Assembly (NCBI GenBank): GCA_031002005.1
Contig: CM061919.1
Location: 178,171,121-178,235,120, forward strand
Reading direction: 5' to 3'
Source of the DNA: Vandiemenella viatica
Taxonomy: Eukaryota; Arthropoda; Insecta; Orthoptera; Morabidae
DNA length: 64,000 nucleotides
The stretch's first letter is position 1. Every line of letters starts with the position of its first letter. The notes below the pieces were generated by a model. It did not search any database and was not told the origin of the DNA. It was given only the letters and a program-made list of their open reading frames with translations. Shown piece after piece: positions 12,760-23,320 of this stretch. The position numbers and the translations under genes were made by a program.

Positions 12760-12955
12760 CGTAGCATAAATAAATCGAAATACAACGCCATCTACTGGAT
12801 GGTTCGATAAATTAACACACCGCCATCTGTTAGGAATAAACTGTAGCATAAATAAATTGAAACAGAACGATCTACTGGATGATTACCCAACCTAGCTAAC
12901 CAAGTGTTGTATAGATAAGTTAACACATCGCCATCTGTTAGAAACTTATGGAACT
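12760..12955. repeat. Direct repeats inside Helitron A
   Basis: Two diverged units share GCATAAATAAAT, ATCTACTGGATG and CGCCATCTGTTAG: one at roughly 12768-12835, the other at roughly 12843-12955. They lie in the noncoding 5' part of the Helitron. Internal minisatellite-like repeats are common in Helitrons. Confidence 0.7.
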
Positions 12956-12971
12956 ATAATAATAATTACGT

Positions 12972-13262
12972 GTGGTCGTAATGACCTGGTGACATGGTTT
13001 CTACTGGCTGGGCATTCTGCCCCTGTCGTAGCCGCCTTTATCTAGCCCGCCCATCCTGCCTGGTACATATGACCTACATTTTAACGTCAAATCCGAACCA
13101 CAGTAACCGTCCTGGCGTATTTCACCTCATACAGCATGCTGCGCCGGGGGTTAATGCCGGGTTAAGTGTCTATAAAAATCCTCGCCGAGACAGTGAATCG
13201 AACCGGGGACCTTTCCATCTCCAGTCAGATGCCCTAACCACTTAGCCAGCAGACCGCTTAGC
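12972..13262 (-). repeat. SINE-B inserted in Helitron A
   Basis: The tRNA-like head is at the high end: on the minus strand AGCGGTCTGCTGGCTAAG (box-A region) and GGTTCGATTC (box B). The family body follows, with GTGAAATACGCCAGGACG and TGGTTCGG. The tail is GGCTACGACAGG...CAGGTCATTACGACC. It matches the copies near 29.9 and 32.7 kb over most of its length. It sits inside the Helitron and so is the younger of the two insertions. Confidence 0.85.
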
Positions 13263-13491
13263 CTTGGTGGCTTACAAATAATTACAAACCTTTGTCCTAT
13301 GACAAACATTTAATGAACATTTATTTAGCAAATAATAAATATTGAGGTCTATAATCCAGATAAAAACTATCCTATCTTTTAAGTTGGACTAAATCACACA
13401 TATTAAGCCAAATTTCATCTAAATCTGTTATGTAGTTTCGGAGTTCATCCCGGACGAACATCGTGACACGAGATTTTTATATATATAAAGA

Positions 13492-14645
13492 AGTGGAATA
13501 TAGAATAATAAACAACATTAATTACGTGTTTGTGGGGAGAACACAGCATAGCACACTGTGGAATCTAAAGTCTTTTGGTTCTTAGCGAATCAAGATAAAT
13601 GATAGAAGTTTGACGTTTTGATGCCGAAGTAAAAATTTACATCGACACACAGGTGATATGTTATAGCAGAATGTCTAAGAGGAGATTAAATCTGTTTCCT
13701 TGTAATGTTTACCTTCCTGCTACGCCATGAAAGTGGTGATCCGTGGTGTATTTGCGAGGTTTACTCACCTGAAAACAGAGAAATGATATATTTTAGAAAA
13801 ACATTTACATTGATATGCAGGAAGTATTTTGTACAATGGTGATTTCATAGAAAGTCACCGCTTGAAAATATTCCTTATGTTACAGAAAGGTTACTGAGGT
13901 GGATGCTAGAACATAAAATAGTGTACGATAGTTTGATTTTTATTTCCCTGGCACTTCTACTGATTTTAGGAATTACTGTCAACTGCACATTTATGATGGA
14001 GTTGAAAATTTAGGTTTTGACGAATATTCTAAAAACATTTTTATAAGCTGAGTCTAAACAGATACGTATTACAAGGTTAATTTTGACATAAATCTGAGAA
14101 TGTGAATCTACGTTCTATTAGCACTGGCAATATCGATTTTGAGAAACAATTGAAACCGAAATCTAAATCGAGAATATAACGCGAGTACTATCACATGCTA
14201 AGACAGAATGTCATCAAGCTTCTTAACACTTTCAGTAAAACTGATGCTCCATTGATGGGACAAAGGAGCTGACTGTTTATATCAACTCTCTATCGACGTG
14301 GCGACTCAGTCATGTTTCTCTTAATTGTTTGACTAAAATAAAAAATTGACGCGTTTCATTAAAAACACCGTAACAGAATTTCGGTTTGTCTGTCTATATC
14401 ATACCTTAAACTGCGCTGGTAATCGTAGAACAGATGGAGAATCACAGTTTTACATGGAATCTAGAGCTTTGTAATAATTACGGCCTGTACTAATACTCGA
14501 ACCTGAGATCTTTCGATACTTTAGGGATTGAGTAAAAATAGTCTGGTACTTCCTTAATATCGATAAAGAGAATTTAGTAAGTACATTACATTTCATTCAA
14601 AGCTTGGTTCTAAAGAAGTTTCACCTTAGTCTCGAATTACTGTAC
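13492..14645. other. AT-rich DNA, nothing recognised
   Basis: No coding frame with recognisable motifs and no repeat family was seen. Confidence 0.5.
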
Positions 14646-14707
14646 GCTAGGATGTTTCGTGGTTCGGATTCCACGTAAAACTGTAGGTCCCCTCTACCCA
14701 GTAAACC
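14646..14707 (+). repeat. SINE-B body fragment
   Basis: It holds TGGTTCGGATTCCACGT followed by AAAACTGTAGGTCCCCTCTACCC, the central block of SINE-B. It is cut off directly where a SINE-A copy begins, as if the SINE-A had inserted there or the copy was already truncated. Confidence 0.65.
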
Positions 14708-14940
14708 GAACGTAGTGCGTTACTCTGGCATCGTATTCGGGAGGACGTGGGTTCGAATCCACGTGCTGCCATCCAGATTTGGGTTTTCCATGATTTCCTT
14801 CAATCACTCTAGGCGTTGCTTCAGGAGACCATGGCCGAATTCCTTCTTATCCCTTGTCCCAGTCCTTCCCTCTTCTACTGACTTCAACGTCGATAACGCG
14901 TTAAGCCATAAGAAAAAAAGAAGAAGAAGGAAAAAAAAAT
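14708..14940 (+). repeat. SINE-A, plus-strand copy
   Basis: Head with ATTCGGGAGGACGTGG and box B GGTTCGAATCC, then CATCCAGATTTGGGTTTTCC, the GGCCGAATTCCTTC core, ACTTCAACGTCGATAACGCG, TAAGCCATAAG and an A-rich tail. All family parts are present in order, with a shortened centre. Confidence 0.85.
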
Positions 14941-15225
14941 TTACTTGGTAAGCTTACGGGGTTGGGTTCGTGTAGCCACAACAAAAGAGCATTCACAACA
15001 AATAGAAACTGTCAATCAATACTTCTGAGATGTTAGGGCCAATAATGATACACGCATTTACTTTGTATAGTGACCAAAGCTTCACTTGACTAACGGAAAC
15101 TGCAACGTACTTAAAAGACTCTTATAGAAGCTGAAACTTAATAAAGAATTAGTTAATGAATTGTACGTTAACTCCAAATAATATGGATAGTTTTTATTTA
15201 GTTTAAGAATTCATAGCGGCCGTAT

Positions 15226-15396
15226 GAGACTGGGAACAAGGAACGGCAAAAACATTCGGCCATGGCCTTTTGAAGGAGGCATCCCGGCATTGGTGAAACC
15301 TTGGAAAACCCAAATCAGGATGCCCGGAAGGGAATTCGAACACGGGTCATTCCGAATGCGAGGCCAGAGCGTTACCGCTCACCCACCACGCTCGTG
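15226..15396 (-). repeat. SINE-A lacking its tail
   Basis: It runs from GACTGGGAACAAGGAACGG through CATTCGGCCATGGCC, a box B (GAATTCGAACAC on the plus strand) and GCGAGGCCAGAGCG to the head end CACCACGCTCG. The GACGTCGACGAGG tail block is missing at the low end. Confidence 0.85.
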
Positions 15397-16795
15397 CTTA
15401 TATCTGTGTTCATACGGATATGTAATGGTGATAGTGCCAGTTTATTTTAGGTCTATTAATATCCCGCAGCTCCATGAAACGGCGTATAATCTGTTTTGCT
15501 AGCGCAAATAGCTATAAGTAAAATTCAATAGGGATATTTACATAAAGTGCACTTGGCAGGGCAAACGTAATTTTGATCGAACACACTCTGGGGAAGGCAA
15601 CGGGATACCATCCCAGTTCATCTCCCCCAGAAAGTCCCCACGGAGGGATGTTCCCTCCATGAAAACCACTTACGCCCTGTTCATGTATGGTATCATAAGA
15701 ATAATAATGTAGAAGTCGATTTACTACGGATGACGAAGGAAAACAATAAGACGGCTCCATCGGCTGCGGTGTTGGTGTTCAATGATGGTATCACGGAGTT
15801 AGCCGATGGTAGCTCCGGTGGTGGAAATATAGTACTGTTGATGCACTAGTCCAAACATTAAGTTATGTATATGATGTAGGGTTACGCCATAAAGCTCTCA
15901 ATAATGCGTATCGAATGAGCGCACACGAAACTAATGTTGGCGATTCGTCCATCAGCTGGTCGCTTTGAAACTTTGCGGTATCTTTAGTATTTCGTCTCTC
16001 TCTTCTTTCATTTCCATATATACACGACAGCAAGAATCACCACAATTATCAACACAGATCAACAGTAGCAGTCCCCAGTTTCTACCTAATTAATTATACC
16101 CTGCACAAATAAAATCTACGCTTGGAATGCACAGCACAGATACGTTTCACGTACGGCTGCACTTTAGTTTCTCCATTCTGTTAATGATGGTCTGTACAAC
16201 AAGCCATCCAGTAAACACAGTTTCTGTATCTATGAAGTAAAATTGATTTTTGTGGAACAGCGAGAAGCTTTAGAGATATGAGAAGAAGGAGGAAACAAAA
16301 CAATAAACATCGGTATTCTAAGAATATTTTTTTTAAAAACAGTCGTATCTTTTAAACATAATATGGTTTACCAGGGCGTGAGTTTGACAAACTGATTATG
16401 AGGAATAGCTCTGAAATAACCACGTAAGTTTCCTTTTTAAATTTTGATATTAATCTCATCGAATATGAAATTTGTGTCTACTAATGCACATATGGCGAAA
16501 ATATAAATTAGATGGAATAGCACTAAACACATCAAGCACACTGTTCTGCGTGTTTACTTGCGGAGAAAGTAAAAAGTATAAGCGAATATTTGGCAAAGCT
16601 TTTATTTATTTTTTACACAATACAATCGTCAGTGAATTAAAGATGACTCCATTAAAGGGCGGATTTCAGTTCATTTACTAGAAAGAAATCTGCTGAAGAA
16701 ATGTCAGTTTAATAAGGTGACTTGAACATGCAGTTTTCCACATGAAGTCAAAAGATCACTTGAAATCAAAAGCTACTACGGCCAGAAAAAAATAG
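15397..16795. other. Mostly unclassified; possible repeat at 15560-15670
   Basis: The stretch near 15590-15650 (GGGAAGGCAACGGGATACC...) looks like the GGCAACGGGAAACC block that I remember from interspersed repeats of other insects. Only one copy is present here, so it cannot be confirmed. Nothing else was recognised. Confidence 0.35.
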
Positions 16796-16841
16796 TTTCC
16801 ACGACGTTTCGACCAACCTGCTTCGACCCTCTTCTAGAGAA
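16796..16841 (-). ncRNA. Degenerate hammerhead-ribozyme-like motif
   Basis: The minus strand reads CTAGAAGAG, then GGTCGAAGCAGGTTGGTC, then GAAACGTC. It resembles a minimal hammerhead: a CTGANGA box (here with an extra A), a short stem II made of two GGTC arms with wobble pairs, then GAAAC and a GTC cleavage triplet. ACGT is self-complementary, as expected for hammerheads that act as dimers. Such motifs are known in Penelope-like retroelements. The extra base and weak stem II make activity unlikely. No transposon protein is visible beside it. Confidence 0.35.
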
Positions 16842-17901
16842 AAACAGCGCTGAGATGAGTTTCACGCTTTCTACTAAACACAATACTAAAACACGGAGCC
16901 ATCCGAAGAGCGTGGATAATATAACGATTTTTACAAGTTATGATGGACTGTGGGAAAAACCTTCGGTCTCAACAAATATCTGATTACGCAAGCAACAAAA
17001 ACACAATGACAAAAGCAGTTCTTAAATTACAGAATGTGGCAGATGGTGCAGAAGATTCAGACACATTACTGTTAAAAAATATTAAACAACAATTTCGTGA
17101 TTCCCTATTCTATTCTCCATATTCGTCTTTTATCAGATCCATTTAAAATACTAACGTGCCATCAAATGCAGAATAAAATCCTGGATGTTGTGGCAGAATA
17201 ACGCCAAAATATCACTAGTTATTTGATACCAATAATGCAGTTATCCTCTATAGTCATTATTCAAGTAGAACCCAGCAATATATATTTAAATGGTATAACA
17301 TAGTTTCACAAAGACCAACTCACAATCGTAGTCACAGAAGCTAACATGGGGTACCTGTGATTCATAATACTACCTGTCCTTGTGAACCGAGTTTTATTTC
17401 TGTGTAGGGAAACTACGTCGTCACCCGCCTTCCCTCACCATTGCCGTCACGTTCGAGGTGTCACACCTTGATTTCTCAATAGTAACGCTGTCCTTGCCAG
17501 TTTACGTGATAGGCTTCTCAACATTGGCTGGTGTGAGGAGAAATAGAAAATGGAATATCTCATGGATAATATAAAGACCATCTTGTTAAGAACAACAAAT
17601 ATGGGACGAGTAAGCAGTCATAAAAATCATTTTATACCGTAATAAAAATTGGACTGGAGATTCAGCACATTTATGTCTATTTTTATAAATCTGAGTGGAA
17701 ATTTTTAATTACCGGGCAATCAAGAATTACTTTGCAACTGTTTCATGTAGCATCGGTATTTCAGAATCTCAAGATGCCATAAAAACCGGCTTCACGACTG
17801 TATTAAGATATGTCGCATTTGGTGTACTCCCGTAGAGTCTTAACTGAATTTATAGTTTGTGCCATGTAAGGAAAAAAGAAAAGTTTTTAATTTTTTTTTA
17901 A

Positions 17902-17904
<3 letters not shown>
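16842..17904. other. AT-rich DNA, nothing recognised
   Basis: A 68-codon frame at 16940-17146 starts with ATG but has no recognisable domain. No repeat family was seen. Confidence 0.45.

Positions 17905-17952
<48 letters not shown>
17905..17952. repeat. (TA)n microsatellite
   Basis: About 24 perfect TA units, flanked on the left by a T/A-rich run. Confidence 0.95.
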
Positions 17953-17956
<4 letters not shown>

Positions 17957-19190
17957 GCAGTTCCGTTGGACAATTTCATTAATGGTGTCGATGGATTAAC
18001 GTTTCGAACATTGTTTTAGTTTGGAGAAAGGAAAAGAGGCCTGTTAGAGCTAAATCGTGTGAAAACTGAGGTTGGGTAACCATCTGTGATTTGCTATTGG
18101 TTACAAGCTTTATTATGACGAGTTAGAGGCAGGAAAACGATTCGCACAGCAAAAATAGATTGATGCAGCTGTTTGTGTTAAACAATACGGAAAACATTTC
18201 GCTGAAGCACGGTACAAGCTGAACATGAATATGTTTTTTTTCTTTTTTCTTGGTTAGGGTTTCTTGATTACAGATACTAGGGTGACTAGAAATGGAAGAG
18301 ATAGGATAACACTTGTAATTGGGACCGCATGCAGATAATTTAGTAATTAGTTGCTCGGATGCTACTAGTGATCATATCGTCTCATAATATCTATAAATCT
18401 GAAGAATCCTACAACTTTCACATTGTAACAATTCAAAATATCAGAGATGGTATTCGTGCGTTCTAAGACAATTGTATGGGCGTGAAGCCGCTAGTATGTG
18501 CTTCGCGTAGTATCAACATTCTGGAAATAATAGTGGAGCGCAACCGAATATCTATCCTCGTTATGTTTTTCTATGCAATTGAATACGTAGCCCTTATGTG
18601 GAGAAATTTAACTCATGCTTACAAGCTCTATATTGTTTTGATTTACTGAGAATATTTTCACTAGCTTCCTACGATCAACCCTGACTACAAAACACTTCTC
18701 ACTAACGTAGTCCAATCGCGGACAGGCGAAGAATAAAAGCAGAAACTGAGAGGAAGAAGGAATAAAATAATTTTTGGCATCTCACATTTAGATGTAAATA
18801 AATCTCCAAGGCTCAGGTCAAGAATGAACTTTAGCAAAGAGATGATTCAATCTGTTTTTCACCTGGAACTCACCGACCAGAAATCGGGCGTAATTTGGCA
18901 TCTGGAGGGAATTGGAAGATAAAATCTTCTACTGGCTGAATATATTCAAAATCTGAAATTGAAAAGTTAACCCGAGGAAGTAGGGTTATTTTCCTGGGGA
19001 TGAACGTTGTGATTCTGGGGAACCAGAAGATCAACCAAATCTTTCTGTCTGAAAAATGCTTGGTATATATGTTCATTAGATGACATGTTTGTTGCAAATG
19101 ACAAGCCACCAGAGATGAAATCATTAGGGAGAATTTTAAGACTGACGCCTTAGAAGAAACCCAAACGAAAAAATATTGCAATGGTTGAGG
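17953..19190. other. Unclassified DNA
   Basis: A 103-codon minus-strand frame (18870-19181) has no motif I recognise. No terminal repeats or SINE boxes were seen. Confidence 0.45.
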
Positions 19191-19440
19191 TTTTTCATTA
19201 GTATGAAGGAAGGGAGAGTGCCAAATTTATTGCGCATGAGCATAGGGAAGAGACCTATGGGAAGACTATGTACAAGATAAATGGAGAACTCGTAGAGAAG
19301 AATAGGGACCAAGGGACTTGATTGGAGACAAGTAATGCTCGAGGAAAGAATCTTGGCGAGACCGTCAGAAAAGAAAGATGATCTGCAGGACGATAAGAAG
19401 AATCAGCAATTCAAGTGATAATGATAATAATGATGAGGCC
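19191..19440 (+). pseudogene. LINE 3' end fragment
   Basis: One plus-strand frame reads GKRPMGRLCTR, a stop, a second stop, then GTKGLDWRQVMLEERILARP. This resembles the terminal GKR..GRPR.RW....D...RGLDW segment of insect LINE reverse transcriptases. Two internal stops show decay. The coding part runs into a GATAAT/GATGAT-rich tail, a simple-repeat ending that several LINE families use in place of poly-A. Only the last 60 or so codons survive, so the clade is uncertain. Confidence 0.5.
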
Positions 19441-20859
19441 ATTATGTTTCTGTATTTTGAGCCTCATATTCCATACGACTATTTTTGTTTGACAGGTCTT
19501 TCAGCATTTCTGAACAGATATATATTTTTTTTTTTCATTTTATAACTACAAAATTTTATTTAAAACTCTTCAGTATTTTTGTTTTGATCACGAAAAAGAA
19601 ATAAATCCGTTTGTTCACAGTGATACAGAAAGAATCTTCGATCAATTACACATGACTAACTGGAAAAATTCATAAGCTGACAACCTTGTGGATATCTACT
19701 AATTCATCTGCTTTCTTCTTTATTGAAACAGTTCTTTTCAAAATACTGTTGTGTTAATTTTATTTTCTTTTGTGCTTAGTAGTGTCAGTTTTTAAAAGAG
19801 TTATTTACTTTATTTTTTGTCATATGCATAAGGAAAAAGTAAAGGGGTGTGTCATCTTTGCCCGATGTATCCTCGAATGGTTCTGCCGACCAATGACGGA
19901 ATTACTATTTTCTGCGCATGCGCCTGTGATCGTTGCTACCATAATGTAACCCGGTAACCCTACCGGATAAATGGGACCAACAGTTTCTCATGGAATACGA
20001 ACCACATAGCGTCCTCGCGTACTAAATTAGGTTTACTACAGCAGAAAAATGGGCGTTAAAGCCAAGATCTGGTGACTGATACCCCAGAGTCACTGACAAA
20101 TTATGCATCGTTGATTTGCTGACGATAGCGTAACTTGGCGGCGTCAGAAACATTAAGCACGCTGTGTGTTCTGATTTATTAGCTGCTGTACTGGCCGGTT
20201 GAGATTGAGCCGTGGCGAACGGGAGCAGCCACGTGAATGAATTACAGTCCACCGGGAGAGCACCAAAAAAAACAGCGTATTTCACTGCTACCCATAAATC
20301 CACTGCAATGAGTGCGAGTTATGACCGCTGGAAATATCTACAGCGAACCTCATAACACTGGCTAAAATACACGTGAGACGTAATCAATCACGTCTGTCCC
20401 TCCCGGGTTGAGGGCCCATCATTGCCTTGGGCAAATCATCTGGGTTCCATCAATAAGGGTGGCCACCTAATGTCAGTAAAAGGGAATCGAAATACGAATA
20501 TTCCGGTGATAAATCGTGTGGCTGAAACGTTCAATCAAACCGCCGCTGCTCGTTGAGAATATTACAATAGATTTTAAAATATTTATAAAACAAATCTCGC
20601 GATGCCAGATGCATCGTTTCTCGTTTCCGATAGAGGTATTGAATCTTGTATGAGATGGTAATGCTTCGTCTGTCGTCAAATAGCTGTCGTGTGCGCTGCG
20701 CCCATCTTTATAAATTTAACATTTTTTAGCCATTCAAATTTATTCGAATGTACTAGAATTTAGAACGTGGGTAGTTGGAAATTTTGGTGTTTGACGTGTT
20801 TTAGTGCATTTTACTTTTAACTGGTGGTGATAAGAAAGATTTTCTTTGTTAATACTTTT
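19441..20859. other. Unclassified, with a CCAAT/NRF1-like patch
   Basis: No gene was recognised. At 19888-19924 a CCAAT box lies about 20 bases from a palindromic TGCGCATGCGCC. The part at 20020-20410 is richer in GC, and its 93-codon minus-strand frame has no recognisable domain. Confidence 0.4.
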
Positions 20860-20979
20860 CATGCATTCGCCTGGAGCGATTCCGAGAAACCATAGATAAC
20901 CAAAATGATAACCGGATGGTGATTTGAATACTCGTTCACTCGAATGCCAAGCCACAGCTATACCACCCACTCACCGGCA
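20860..20979 (-). repeat. SINE-A head portion, split by a mariner
   Basis: It reads from the centre (CATTCGCCTGGAGCGATTCC) to the head (CGAATGCCAAG...ACCCACTCACCGG). It is cut at the TA where the mariner-like element begins, so the SINE was in place first. Confidence 0.75.
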
Positions 20980-20981
20980 TA

Positions 20982-22209
20982 GGGTGTTGCAATAAGAGCC
21001 AAGATATGAATTTTATATAAAACACGATTTTCTCTAATTAAGTATTGAAATATTTATAGTGTACACGTTTGGGAATTATGTATGTAACAACACATCCGGT
21101 AAACGCCGCCGCGGATTTTGTGTCAATATTTTCAGCAATGGCTTTCCTTCAGTGTTCCGGTATTTCGCTGATACAGTGTTCAATTTTGGTCATTAACGCT
21201 TAGGTGGCGTGAACCTGAGACTTTAGAAAATACCACATAAAAAATCCATAGGTGTTAATTCGCAAAATCGTGGCAGCAAATTCTGGTCACCAAAATGAGA
21301 ATTGATACGACCAGGAAAAGATTTGTGCAAGACCGTCGACTTTGCATTGGAGTTACGGCAAGTGGCACCATCTTGCTGAAACCACATGTCTTCAAGAGCA
21401 GTATCCTCCAATCGAGGCACAAACAATTGGGTTACCATGTTAAGATAACATTTTCCATTAATGCATTACCTGCCTCGTTTTCAAAGAAAATGGTTCTGTG
21501 ATTCATCCAGTCAACAATACACACCAGAAAGTGATACGTTGGGGATTCATTTGAGTCTCATGAATCATTCGTGGATTTTCTGAGCTCCAAATACCAACAT
21601 TTTGTCTGTTAACGAAGCCATCGAGGTGAAAATGGGTCTCATTGCTTAAGACGATTTATTCCACAAAATCGTGAATCACTTCTTGTTGTTCAATGATCCA
21701 ATTAGGTAACGCTCTTCGCTGTGCATGGTCTGCTGGCATAAGTTCTTGAGCCAAGTGAATTTTGTAAGCACACAGATGGAAATCTTCATTGAGAATGTGT
21801 TGAAGCGTGGCTGTTGAAATGACCAGTTCTTGTGCGCGATGACGAATCGAGATCTCTGGACTCTCTGCCACACTCTCGCGAACTGCGACAGTGTTTTGTT
21901 ATGATGACCACTACGAGCTTGTGTCATGTGTTTTACATCAATAATTGAACCAGTACTTCCGAATTTTCTGATTATTCCTTTCACGGTTTATAAATTCGGA
22001 ACATTATTTCTACCCAAAATTGAGAGCACTTTTGCAACGTCCCAACCAAACTTTAACCACATGGTTTAACAATAAAGATGAATTGTTGTAGTGCTCCACG
22101 TAAACTAACTCCCGTCCGTTTTATATTGACCTGTCACAATTATAGACCTATCGAATCATAACAGCCAAATGGAGAGGAATTCAAATCTTGCGTTTTTATT
22201 GAAACACCC
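20982..22209 (-). mobile_element. Mariner-like element, 1.23 kb, TIRs and TA target intact
   Basis: The left end is GGGTGTTGCAATAAGAGC and the right end, reversed, is GGGTGTTTCAATAAAAAC. The match continues through CAAGAT.TGAATT for about 30 bp. A TA dinucleotide lies on both sides (20980-20981 and 22210-22211), the target-site duplication of Tc1/mariner elements. The element carries one decayed transposase on the minus strand. Both ends survive, so a transposase supplied in trans might once have mobilised it. Confidence 0.92.
21075..22066 (-). pseudogene. Mariner-like transposase, DD41D type, broken
   Basis: Pieces in three frames match an insect Tc1/mariner transposase. The N-terminal DNA-binding part is TVKGIIRKFGSTGSIIDV. 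A second helix-turn-helix is SIRHRAQELVISTATLQHIL. Next come the first catalytic block LSNETHFHLDGFVNRQNVG, then a WFQQDGATC block, and ELTPMDF. The first catalytic Asp of the usual SDEAHF is Asn here. The second and third Asp remain, with exactly 41 residues between them, which places it with the DD41D (rosa-like) group. Several stops and frameshifts separate the pieces. The C-terminus decays to about 21075. The intact family enzyme would cut and paste the element at TA; this copy is inactive. Confidence 0.85.
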
Positions 22210-22211
22210 TA

Positions 22212-23320
22212 GTATGAGGCGTGATGACCAAATCTATGCTTGACAAAATGACAGTGAAATTTTATAACTTTTTGAACTTTATGCAGCATGCCTTTTGGGT
22301 GAAAGATTGAGGCTTCAATCAGCCATTCGGGACGACGCCATTCTGAATTCGTTTACCAATGCATTCCGTGAAAAGGCATGGTTCTTTCATAAAGACCAAC
22401 GAAGATATCCTTCTTGTTTCCTTTCCATAATCCTTTAACTCGACGAGCTTTTAACTACAAATAAAAAAAAGATGGTATTGTTTTTTGTTTGGTGGACATA
22501 GTTTCTCCTTTCCTTTGATGTCATTATAGGCTTGGATTCATAACAGCAAGGAAATCAATCCAGGTTGCATTAAATGCAATTAATACATTCTATTTCGGAA
22601 AATGTTGGGAAACACTGTGATGGAAAGATCTGGATTTTTCTTCAGCGCTGTATCGGTAATGCAGTTATCACAAAAATTTTCTGGTTTGTACAGGAAAGAA
22701 TTACGAGGAGCTGAATTCTTCCTCCCTTAACGCAGTAGATAACCTAAAAAAACTCACATTTAAATCATTTGCAATCAAAATATTTTTATACTACCTATAG
22801 ACTTAAGGTGTTTCCGAAACTAAGGCATGAATGCTGGCTCAAATTTCTTGTTACTGAACGCATTATTAACACAACAATACAAAAAAGTATTAAAACTGTG
22901 TAATTTCCTCTTAACACTTCATTCCACGAGCCTGTTAGTGAAGAAACTGTTACAAAATTTGAATTACAGCTTCGGGTTGAATGCAGAAGCTCCATTGCAG
23001 TACAACTGACTAGTAATCATTGTGAATATCTATTCCTAATAATATTCCAATATTAAGAATGATGTGTCAAAGATTTCCCACTACAAAAGAAAGTAGGGAA
23101 TATGTATATACTGTGCTGGCTTTGTAAGTTCATCTAGCGTTCTAGATAGGCTCGTATTTGCAAGATGTTCTTGGGCTTGCTCGGCAAATAATTAATTCTT
23201 AGAGCACATCTTCCAATTTAAATACCTTCACATGCACAGAAGGTACTGAAGACACCTTGAGTTAAAACAATATAGTTCTGAGGGTACACAAAAATTATGC
23301 TTTATCGTTCATCATAAAAT
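22212..23320. other. AT-rich DNA, nothing recognised
   Basis: Short overlapping frames near 22795-23009 shadow one another and have no motif. Confidence 0.5.

Larger units (their letters stand above)
10327..13491 (-). mobile_element. Helitron A, about 3.2 kb, inactive
   Basis: On the minus strand the element begins near 13491 with TCTTTATATATATAAAAATC followed by CTCGTGTCACG and CTCCGAAACTAC. This TC...TATAT...AAACTAC start is typical of insect Helitrons. It ends at 10327 with GC-rich DNA and CAGCTAG, followed by T, matching the expected CTRR-then-T 3' rule. It contains a broken Rep gene, a direct-repeat region at about 12760-12955 and an inserted SINE-B. The base before the 5' TC is T, not A, so the 5' boundary is approximate. 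The helicase domain is missing, so it could not replicate by itself. Confidence 0.8.

Noticed and set aside
15224..15502. 92-codon plus-strand frame
   Set aside because: It reads through a SINE-A in antisense; the same pseudo-peptide (RPWPFEG...) recurs wherever the SINE lies.
16940..17146. 68-codon ATG frame (KNLRSQQISDYASNKNT...)
   Set aside because: Low complexity with no recognisable domain, no splice signals tied to it and no similar frame elsewhere.
22795..23009. Opposing 60-66 codon frames
   Set aside because: Antiparallel shadows in AT-rich DNA without motifs.
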